Part shown: positions 1-5,156 of the stretch, in pieces
Numbering within the stretch: position 1 is the first letter of the stretch
Layout of the letters: every line of letters begins with the position of its first letter
DNA from: an uncultured Clostridia bacterium
Lineage (GTDB): Bacteria > Bacillota > Clostridia > TANB77 > CAG-508
Assembly: GCA_934168355.1 (NCBI GenBank)
Contig: CAKPNI010000051.1
Coordinates: 1 to 6,491 of the forward strand
Direction: 5' to 3'
DNA: 6,491 nt
The notes under the pieces: model-generated
What the model was told of the DNA's origin: nothing
Database searches by the model: none
What the model saw: only the letters and a program-made list of their open reading frames with translations
Made by a program: the position numbers and the translations under genes

Positions 1-7
1 AGGAGGT
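1..7 (+). promoter_or_regulatory. ribosome binding site of rplO
   Basis: AGGAGGT lies at the left edge of the window, 6 nt before the ATG at 14. It is a near-perfect anti-16S match and fixes the L15 start. Confidence 0.85.
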
Positions 8-13
8 GCGAAA

Positions 14-448
14 ATGGAAATCGAAGAATTAAAGCCAGCTATGAAAAGAGTAAAATCTAAAAGAGTAGGAAGAGGAATCGGTTCAGGACTAGGAAAAACT
101 TCAGGTAGAGGTCAAAAAGGTCAAAAAGCAAGATCTGGCGGAGGAGTTAGACGTGGTTTTGAAGGTGGTCAAACACCATTATATAGAAGATTACCAAAAA
201 GAGGATTTACAAATATTCATGCTAAAAATTACACAGAAGTAACATTAACAATGCTTAACAAATCACAAGCAACAGATGTTACAGCTGAAACATTACTAGC
301 TGAAGGAATAATTGGAAAAATCCAAGATGGAATAGTTGTTTTAGCAACTGGTAAATTAGAAAAGAAATTAAATGTAAAAGCTGTTAAATTCACAGCAAAA
401 GCAAAAGAAAATATCGAAGCTTTAGGCGGAAAGACAGAGGTGATCTAA
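14..448 (+). CDS. rplO: 50S ribosomal protein L15
   Basis: This is large-subunit protein uL15, which binds 23S rRNA during late 50S assembly. The 144-aa length is normal for the family. The conserved glycine- and lysine/arginine-rich N-terminal tail is plain: VGRGIGSG at residues 18-25, then KTSGRGQKGQKARSGG at 28-43. It is followed by the family's FEGGQTPLYRRLPKRGF block (49-65). The C-terminal half (about 75-144) is the globular part and is less conserved, as usual. The ATG at 14 follows an ideal Shine-Dalgarno. The gene is directly followed by secY, the standard spc-operon order, and the two are surely co-transcribed. The stop codon TAA (446-448) overlaps the translation signals of secY, suggesting translational coupling. 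Nothing is unusual apart from a somewhat acidic first few residues (MEIEELKP). Confidence 0.97.
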   Translation: MEIEELKPAMKRVKSKRVGRGIGSGLGKTSGRGQKGQKARSGGGVRRGFEGGQTPLYRRLPKRGFTNIHAKNYTEVTLTMLNKSQATDVTAETLLAEGIIGKIQDGIVVLATGKLEKKLNVKAVKFTAKAKENIEALGGKTEVI

Positions 449-452
449 TTTG
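437..452 (+). promoter_or_regulatory. RBS and TTG start codon of secY
   Basis: GAGGTGAT (437-444) lies inside the end of rplO, 5 nt before a TTG at 450-452. The TTG is read as the start because the next residues (FKTIKNALKTPDIRKKL) match the canonical SecY N-terminus with nothing missing and no nearby ATG fits. The rplO stop ends at 448, so the genes are separated by one base. Confidence 0.8.
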
Positions 453-1772
453 TTTAAAACAATAAAAAACGCACTAAAAACACCTGATATAAGAAAGAAG
501 CTTTGGTATACATTATTATTAATAGTTCTTTTCAGATTAGGTTGCTACATCACAGTTCCAGGTGTTGATATATCAGCATTAAATAATTTAATGAATGATA
601 GTTCATCTAGTTTAGCTGGTATGATAAATTTGATTTCAGGTGGTGCTTTTTCTAAATTTTCAATATTTGCAATGAGCATAACACCTTACATCACATCTAC
701 AATAGTTATTCAACTTTTAGGAATGGTTATACCATCTCTAGAAAGATTAACTAAAGAAGGTGGAGAAGATGGAAAACAAAAAATAAATAAATATACAAAA
801 ATATTAACAATATTCTTAGCTTTTATAGAAGCAATAGGTGTATATTTATCTTATAAATCTTATGGAGTTTTTGTAAACTCTAGCTTCCTTACAGGAGCAA
901 TGATAGTTGCTGGCTTCATTGCTGGTACATCATTACTTATGTGGTTAGGAGAACAAATAACAAATAAAGGTATTGGAAATGGAATTTCTTTAATAATCTT
1001 TATTGGTATTATCTCTAGATTACCATCTGTATTAGTTACAATGTATAATTTAATTATAACAACAGATGGTTTTAGCACAACAGGATTTTTAACAGCAATT
1101 GGAATTGTAATTGGAGCTCTTGTATTAGTTACAGCTGTTGTATATATGCAACAAGCAGAACGTAGAGTACCTGTACAATACTCAAAGAGAGTTGTTGGAA
1201 GAAAAATGGTTGGTGCACAAAATACAAATATACCACTTAAACTTGCAATGGCAGGAGTTATGCCTATAATATTTGCATCATCATTCTTGACATTCCCTGC
1301 AATGATAATACAAATATTTAAGACAGATGTTGCTACATCTACCGGATTTTGGGCAACATTATATAAATTCTCTATGGCTACATCATCATCTAGTGTTGGA
1401 TGGGGATATACTATAGCAAATGCGTTAGTTTATTTATTACTAATCGTAGGATTTACATTCTTCTGGACATATGCAATGACAAACCCAGCTGAAATATCAG
1501 CAAATATTAAGAAAAATGGTGGTTTTATACCGGGAATTAGAGCGGGAAAACCTACAACTGATTATTTATCTAATGTAATTTCTAAAATAACATTATTTGG
1601 TGGATTTTATTTAGCTGTTATCGCTATTTTACCAATGCTACTTAGATTTACATCTTTAGATATAACATTTGGTGGTACTGCACTTTTAATTGTTGTTGGT
1701 GTTGCAATTGAATCAATCCAACAATTGGAATCTCAGTTAGTTATGAGACATTATAAGGGATTCTTGGAATAG
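450..1772 (+). CDS. secY: protein translocase subunit SecY
   Basis: This is the central channel of the Sec translocon. With SecE and SecG it forms the membrane pore through which SecA- or ribosome-driven polypeptides pass. The 440 residues are full family length, with ten expected membrane spans starting with about 18-36. Visible landmarks are the plug/TM2 region (about 57-90, including SISPYI-like SITPYITSTI at 76-85) and the cytoplasmic loop SLERLTKEGGEDGKQKINKY (96-115). The large SecA/ribosome-contacting loop carries QQAERRVPVQYSKR (234-247), followed by the TM7 block AMAGVMPIIFASSFLTFP (266-283). The fifth cytoplasmic loop has PGIRAGKPTTDYL (361-373), and the C-terminus is the typical RHYKGFLE. 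Translation starts at TTG and is probably coupled to rplO. A terminator follows 13 nt after the stop, so the usual downstream adk-map-infA is not in this transcript. The DGR target protein and every exported protein of the cell would use this channel. Confidence 0.97.
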   Translation: MFKTIKNALKTPDIRKKLWYTLLLIVLFRLGCYITVPGVDISALNNLMNDSSSSLAGMINLISGGAFSKFSIFAMSITPYITSTIVIQLLGMVIPSLERLTKEGGEDGKQKINKYTKILTIFLAFIEAIGVYLSYKSYGVFVNSSFLTGAMIVAGFIAGTSLLMWLGEQITNKGIGNGISLIIFIGIISRLPSVLVTMYNLIITTDGFSTTGFLTAIGIVIGALVLVTAVVYMQQAERRVPVQYSKRVVGRKMVGAQNTNIPLKLAMAGVMPIIFASSFLTFPAMIIQIFKTDVATSTGFWATLYKFSMATSSSSVGWGYTIANALVYLLLIVGFTFFWTYAMTNPAEISANIKKNGGFIPGIRAGKPTTDYLSNVISKITLFGGFYLAVIAILPMLLRFTSLDITFGGTALLIVVGVAIESIQQLESQLVMRHYKGFLE

Positions 1773-1785
1773 AATATAATTTGGA

Positions 1786-1822
1786 GAAAATAGCAAAATT
1801 GGTTGCTATTTTCTTTTTTTTT
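1786..1822 (+). terminator. intrinsic terminator after secY
   Basis: An 11-bp perfect stem (GAAAATAGCAA at 1786-1796 with TTGCTATTTTC at 1803-1813) closes a 6-nt loop and is followed by a run of about nine T. It ends the spc-operon transcript directly after secY. Confidence 0.9.
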
Positions 1823-1863
1823 CTAGTAAAATATAAAAAGCAAGAAGAGAGGAGAGTGTAGCT

Positions 1864-2266
1864 ATGTATTTAAAAATGCCATATGGAATAAGTAATACTA
1901 AGAATATATTTAAATAATTTATCAAATCGTGATTTAATTAAATTTGATGAAAAGTATATTAAATTAATATTTTACTGTATAGCAATGAATATAAATTCGT
2001 ATTCTACAAAATCAGAAATGGAAGTAAACAGGAATTATCCAGATATACTTCTTGTACCAAGAGATAGAACAAAAGGATATAAGGCTATAATGGTAGAGTT
2101 TAAGTACTTAAAAAAAGGAGAAACAGCAAAGTTAGAAGACAAGCAAAGAGAGGCTAGAGAACAAATAGAAAGATATAGCGAGTTTGACGATATAAAAGAT
2201 ATTGAAGGCTTAAGAAAATATACAATAGTAGTTGCAACAAATGAGATCTATGTGGAAGAGATTTAG
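1864..2266 (+). pseudogene. decayed AAA-ATPase-like / PDDEXK_9 nuclease-domain gene (internal deletion)
   Basis: I read this as the two ends of one larger gene. From the ATG at 1864, with a GGAG-type RBS at 1851-1854, the frame gives MYLKMPYGISNTKNIFK and then a stop at 1915. The MPYGIS-N-K-I pattern resembles the start of the AAA-ATPase-like family (PF09820 type, usually beginning LPxGIxxFxxI). A different frame, open from 1892, reads NNLSNRDLIKFDEKYIKLIF and continues to the stop at 2264-2266. It contains EVNRNYPDILLVPRDR and then KAIMVEFKYLKKGE. These match the C-terminal PD-(D/E)XK domain of the same family (PF08011 type): Asp in PDILL and the E-x-K pair in VEFK are the expected catalytic positions. 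Intact members are several hundred residues longer, so the middle, including all the ATPase motifs, is gone. The breakpoint lies near 1900-1915. A 93-aa protein could still start at the ATG at 1985 (Asp20, Glu38, Lys40), but no good RBS precedes it. Family assignment is from memory of the motifs, not a search. Confidence 0.7.
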
Positions 2267-2273
2267 AAAAAAG

Positions 2274-2315
2274 AGTTAAAGAATAATTATATGCAAATTA
2301 TTCTTTAACTTTTTT
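2274..2315 (+). terminator. intrinsic terminator after the nuclease remnant
   Basis: There is a 15-bp perfect stem (2274-2288 with 2296-2310), a 7-nt loop, and a T-run extending to 2315. An A-run on the left flank means it may also terminate transcription arriving on the minus strand. It isolates the DGR from upstream transcription. Confidence 0.9.
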
Positions 2316-2519
2316 GTTATAAATAAAAGTAAATTAGTAAATATTAATTAGTAAAAGTGATTTAAAATACCAAATAAAAACTAATATTAAAATATTGAAT
2401 ATTACAAAAATATTACAGTTTATAAAATTCAACTAAAAGTGTTGAACATAAATTGATGATGTGGTAGAATCAAAAAAGATGCAAGAAAAAATGCGAAAAA
2501 ATTCAAAGGAGGAAGAAAA
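2316..2519 (+). promoter_or_regulatory. AT-rich leader with extended -10 promoter and RBS of the DGR target gene
   Basis: This 204-nt intergenic stretch holds no gene. TTGAAC at 2442-2447, a 17-nt spacer and TAGAAT at 2465-2470, preceded by TGG (2462-2464), make a good sigma-A type extended -10 promoter. AAAGGAGG at 2505-2512 sits 7 nt before the ATG at 2520. The sequence upstream of the -35 box (2316-2441) is very A/T-rich and could act as an UP element. I see no operator or riboswitch. Confidence 0.7.
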
Positions 2520-4343
2520 ATGAATTCAAAAATAGAATGCAAGAGAAACAAAGGAATAACCCTGATAGCACTAGTGGTCACAATAATCGTACTTTTAATA
2601 TTAGCAGGTGTAAGCATAAATATGCTAACTGGCCAGAATGGCATATTAAATAGAGCAAGTGAGGCAAAAGAAAAAACAGAAAATGCACAAACAGAGGAAC
2701 TAGTAAAGTTTGCAGTAATGTCATCAATTGGAACAGATGGATTAGTAGACCTTAACCAACTAAAGACAGAAGTAGAAAGTCAAGGTGGACGAGTAACAGG
2801 AACAACATTTCCGGTAACAGTAACAATAGGAAATTCATCATACCAAATAGACCAAACAGGAAATATAACAGAGGCAGGTACAACACCACAAATAAGCTAT
2901 ACAGTAACAAATACAGATGGAACAGAAATAACAAGTGGTAATTTACCAGAAAGTGCAAAATTAAATGTAGCAATAACAAATATAAGTGAACTAACAGTAA
3001 CAAGTATAAAAATAAAAAAATCAAGTGGAACAGAAATAACAGGAGCAACAATAGATTTATCAAAAGGAACTGCAAGTGTAGAAATAACAGAAAATGGAAA
3101 TTATGTAGTAGAAATAGTAGCAACAGATAAAAAAGGAAAAAATGCATCATCAAGCCCAGAAATACAGGTAAGCGGAAAAATAAAAGTAGCAAATATTGAA
3201 GCAAATTGGACAACTGCTGATAGTAGCAATAATAATGATGATTGGTATGCATATAAAGATAACTTAGGAAATAAAGCCCAAGTAAATGCACCAAAACTTG
3301 CAAATGGAATGACAGCAATAAAATATAGCACAGATTCAGATTTAACTGCAGGAAGCAAATGGGCAAATGCAATGACAAAAGATGGAAGTATGTGGGTATG
3401 GATACCAAGATATGCTTATAAAATAACATATAATGATGCAAAAGACAAAAGTAAAGGAGGAACTATAGATATAGCATTTTTGAAGGGAACAACAAATGAA
3501 TTTTTAGATAGTAGTATTAAAGGTGATGTAGTAACTGCAATTAATGCTGATGGAACAGTCCCTCAAGGCAAATGGGTTTTAGAACCAGCTTTTACATTAG
3601 GAACAGAAAGTATAGAAGGCTTTTGGTTTGCTAAATTTGAGGCAAGTGATAATAACGGTTCAGTACAGATAAAACCTAATGTAGCAAGTTGGAGAGGCAT
3701 GAATTCAGCAAGTATTTTTACAACTTGTTTAAATCTAATAAGTAAAGATAAATATAGCACATATTTTAATAATGTAAGTAATGTAGATACACATATGACG
3801 AAAAATGTGGAATGGGGAGCAGTAGCTTATCTTTCTCATAGTAAATATGGATTAAATGGAAAAGAAATTTGTATAAATACAAATAGTAGTTTTAAAACAG
3901 GTGTAGGAAGTGGTGAAACAGCTTCTACAATAAGTGTAATAGACCAATATAATACTACAAAAGGAGTAACTGCAAGTACAACTAAAAATGTTTATGGAAT
4001 ATATGATATGAGTGGTGGCTCTTGGGAATATGTTGCAGCTTGTCCTACAGGATATACTGGTAAATTAACTTCAGATTCTGCCTATATGAGTAAATATATA
4101 GATGTATATGATAGTTATAGTTCAGCAAAATTTGGAGATGCAGTATTTGAAACTTCTTCTAGTAGCTCTAGTTCAAATTCTTGGTTTTCAGATAATTCGC
4201 ACTTTGTGAGTTCGGGCTACCCTGTTTTCATACGTGGAGGCGAATGTGGTAGTGGTTCCGATGCAGGTTTGTTCTGCTTCAGCAACTACAATGGTGATAG
4301 CGTCCCCAACTTCAGTTTCCGTCCGGTCTGCGTAGTAAAGTAA
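2520..4343 (+). CDS. DGR-diversified surface protein with prepilin-like N-terminus and FGE/C-type-lectin-like C-terminus
   Basis: This is the target of the retroelement, 607 aa. The N-terminus KGITLIALVVTIIVLLILAG (11-30) is a type IV prepilin/pseudopilin-like segment. A class III signal-peptidase cut would fall after Gly12, but the usual Glu at mature position 5 is Ala17. The hydrophobic stretch (13-34) therefore gives a membrane anchor or pilin-like helix, followed by a charged helix (about 40-70). Residues about 105-225 are Thr/Ser-rich and beta-like, probably an Ig-like stalk. From about 226 the chain contains DGSMWVWIPRYAYK and later GIYDMSGGSWEYV (493-505), matching the conserved (Y/L)DM(S)GNVWEW-type motif of the formylglycine-generating-enzyme/sulfatase-modifying fold, a C-type-lectin variant used by many DGR targets. 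The VR encodes residues 559-606, leaving only Lys607 after it. The ORF is intact, with its own promoter and RBS and no terminator before the TR. The likely role is displayed ligand binding with a changeable face. The ligand is unknown, and enzymatic FGE activity is not implied. Confidence 0.88.
   Translation: MNSKIECKRNKGITLIALVVTIIVLLILAGVSINMLTGQNGILNRASEAKEKTENAQTEELVKFAVMSSIGTDGLVDLNQLKTEVESQGGRVTGTTFPVTVTIGNSSYQIDQTGNITEAGTTPQISYTVTNTDGTEITSGNLPESAKLNVAITNISELTVTSIKIKKSSGTEITGATIDLSKGTASVEITENGNYVVEIVATDKKGKNASSSPEIQVSGKIKVANIEANWTTADSSNNNDDWYAYKDNLGNKAQVNAPKLANGMTAIKYSTDSDLTAGSKWANAMTKDGSMWVWIPRYAYKITYNDAKDKSKGGTIDIAFLKGTTNEFLDSSIKGDVVTAINADGTVPQGKWVLEPAFTLGTESIEGFWFAKFEASDNNGSVQIKPNVASWRGMNSASIFTTCLNLISKDKYSTYFNNVSNVDTHMTKNVEWGAVAYLSHSKYGLNGKEICINTNSSFKTGVGSGETASTISVIDQYNTTKGVTASTTKNVYGIYDMSGGSWEYVAACPTGYTGKLTSDSAYMSKYIDVYDSYSSAKFGDAVFETSSSSSSSNSWFSDNSHFVSSGYPVFIRGGECGSGSDAGLFCFSNYNGDSVPNFSFRPVCVVK
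4195..4337 (+). repeat. DGR variable repeat (VR)
   Basis: This is the gapless 143-bp copy of the TR, offset by 288 bp. It differs at 24 positions, 22 of which are adenines in the TR (13 to G, 7 to T, 2 to C). It encodes residues 559-606 of the target protein. Residues templated by TR Asn codons but now different are His561, Ser564, Gly566, Tyr567, Glu575, Gly577, Ser578, Asp581, Cys586, Ser588, Tyr590, Val595 and Phe598. Ile571 (from Lys) and Cys576 (from Tyr) also arose at adenines. Asn589, Asn591 and Asn597 are unchanged. The invariant framework (PVF, RGG, AGLF, NGDS, SFRPVC) is kept. Its 3' part (about 4313-4337) is where the site initiating mutagenic homing is expected. Confidence 0.95.
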
Positions 4344-4482
4344 TGTGATATCTGAAAAGTGAACTGCATATAAACAGATAAAGCCAGAGGAATATAGGAG
4401 AAAAAATTAGCAATTACGATATTTTATGCAAGCCTTTAGGCTAGCGTAAAAAGGGAAAATTATATAGGGATAAAACTGAATT
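4341..4482 (+). other. VR-TR intergenic gap containing a 12-bp hairpin
   Basis: This gap holds no gene and no T-tailed terminator, so target-gene transcription could run into the TR. It holds one strong inverted repeat: TTTTATGC (4422-4429) pairs with GCGTAAAA (4444-4451, one T-G wobble), then an A-A mismatch, then AGCC (4431-4434) with GGCT (4439-4442) around a TTTA loop. It ends 31 nt before the TR. It may be the 5' structural part of the template RNA or a DNA cruciform aiding homing. Other DGRs carry a hairpin just downstream of VR, but this one is about 84 nt away. Confidence 0.6.
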
Positions 4483-4625
4483 ATTCGAACTTTGTGAATT
4501 CGAACAACCCTGTTTTCAAACGTGGAGGCAACTATAATAATGGTTCCAATGCAGGTTTGTTCAACTTCAACAACAACAATGGTGATAGCAACTCCAACAA
4601 CAGTTTCCGTCCGGTATGCGTAATA
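4483..4625 (+). repeat. DGR template repeat (TR)
   Basis: This is the master copy of the variable region, transcribed and reverse-transcribed but not itself needing translation. Read in the VR frame (codons from 4485) it contains 16 asparagine codons, 11 AAC and 5 AAT, spelling NYNNGSN and NFNNNNGDSNSNNS-like runs. Every AAY codon exposes two mutable adenines while the pyrimidine third base prevents creation of a stop codon. It has 46 adenines, of which 22 differ in VR. The base composition is richer in C and G and its codon choice (AAC, TTC, CGT, GGC) is unlike that of the rest of the target gene. The right end is set where matching stops (4626). The left end is soft, about 4479-4484. Confidence 0.95.
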
Positions 4626-4725
4626 TGGCATAAATTTGTCAGATATGTAAGTTTAAGGATTTATATAGAGTATATATGCCATACAAGTTTTATTCCTTCC
4701 GTAAAATCGGTAAAAATATAAATAT

Positions 4726-4774
4726 AAAAGCACGTTCTAGTAACAAGAAATTCTTGTGAAAGAGAGTGCTTTTT
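4726..4774 (+). terminator. possible terminator or attenuator between TR and avd
   Basis: The 8-bp stem 4726-4733/4766-4773, with a nested palindromic hairpin (4743-4757), runs into TTTTTCTTTAT. It could end the template RNA, attenuate avd-RT transcription, or simply be a folded part of the spacer. The A/T-rich base of the stem makes it weaker than the other terminators in the window. Confidence 0.4.
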
Positions 4775-4803
4775 CTTTATGCCAAAAAAGAAAGGAGACA
4801 ATT

Positions 4804-5148
4804 ATGTACAAGCCCAAAGAAACAGAAAGTGAACTTATAATATACCAAAAATATATAGATTTAGTAGAATATGGATATAATCTTTTGATAAAATATCCAA
4901 AAGTAGAAAAATATGCTTTAACAAGTGAAATAAGAAAAAGTATGTTTGAAACATTAAGACTTATTTTATATGCAAATAAAATAGCAAATAAAAATGTAAG
5001 ATTAAATGCGATAAACAAAATAGATGCAGAAATTTCAACCCAGAAGTTCTTTGTAAGATTTTCATATAAAAATAAATATATAAGCCACAATAATTATTTT
5101 GAATGGTCAAAAAGACTAGATGAAATAGGAAAAATAATAGGAGGATAG
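4804..5148 (+). CDS. avd: accessory variability determinant protein (Avd)
   Basis: This small basic helical protein of DGRs forms a pentameric barrel, binds the RT and the template RNA, and is needed for cDNA synthesis and mutagenic homing. The 114 residues fit the family (about 110-130 aa), which is related to the four-helix-bundle 23S rRNA intervening-sequence proteins. Four helical stretches are predicted: about 8-30 (IIYQKYIDLVEYGYNLLIKYPKVEKY), 40-62 (LTSEIRKSMFETLRLILYANKI), 64-90 and 95-112. The ending NYFEWSKRLDEIGKIIGG is very typical of bacterial Avd (Y-x-x-W-x-x-x-x-x-E-I-G-x-x-I-G-G). The ATG at 4804 was chosen because AAAGGAG (4791-4797) stands 6 nt before it. An in-frame GTG at 4756 lies inside the spacer stem and has no RBS. 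The RBS of the RT overlaps the last codons, so the two are co-translated. Confidence 0.9.
   Translation: MYKPKETESELIIYQKYIDLVEYGYNLLIKYPKVEKYALTSEIRKSMFETLRLILYANKIANKNVRLNAINKIDAEISTQKFFVRFSYKNKYISHNNYFEWSKRLDEIGKIIGG
5139..5144 (+). promoter_or_regulatory. ribosome binding site of the DGR reverse transcriptase
   Basis: AGGAGG lies within the last codons of avd, 12 nt before the ATG at 5157. The spacing is longer than ideal, so RT translation may be modest and coupled to avd. Confidence 0.65.
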
Positions 5149-5156
5149 ATAAAGTC

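Larger units (their letters stand above)
4422..4774 (+). ncRNA. putative DGR template RNA (hairpin, TR and 3' spacer)
   Basis: In studied DGRs the functional template is an RNA containing the TR plus a structured spacer 3' of it that primes cDNA synthesis with RT and Avd. Here the spacer candidates are visible. A 9-bp perfect stem, TATGGCATA (4624-4632) with TATGCCATA (4675-4683), begins exactly at the TR end. An 8-bp stem, AAAAGCAC (4726-4733) with GTGCTTTT (4766-4773), encloses a smaller hairpin (ACAAGA 4743-4748 with TCTTGT 4752-4757). The RNA ends given here are an inference. No dedicated promoter was found, so the RNA may be part of the target transcript. Confidence 0.5.

Noticed and set aside
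2752..3441. A 229-codon minus-strand open frame, extremely Leu/Phe/His-rich
   Set aside because: It is the antisense of the A-rich target gene, with no RBS and no recognisable domain. Its composition is explained by complementing Lys/Asn/Thr codons.
4349..4380. TATCTG/CAGATA inverted repeat just after the VR, considered as the DGR cruciform
   Set aside because: It has only 6 bp with a 20-nt loop, expected by chance in AT-rich DNA. The hairpin at 4422-4451 is far stronger.
4636..4668. TTGTCA followed by TATATA as a possible promoter for avd-RT
   Set aside because: The spacing is 21 nt, and AT-rich sequence produces such -10 look-alikes readily.
4494..4721. A 75-codon open frame starting inside TR (MNSNNPVFKRGG...)
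   Set aside because: It is the template repeat read in the VR frame. The ATG-like start is a GTG inside the repeat with no RBS, and the part after the repeat has no protein-like character.
4756..4803. An upstream GTG start that would lengthen Avd by 16 residues
   Set aside because: It has no Shine-Dalgarno, lies within a hairpin arm, and the ATG at 4804 has an ideal RBS and gives the normal Avd length.
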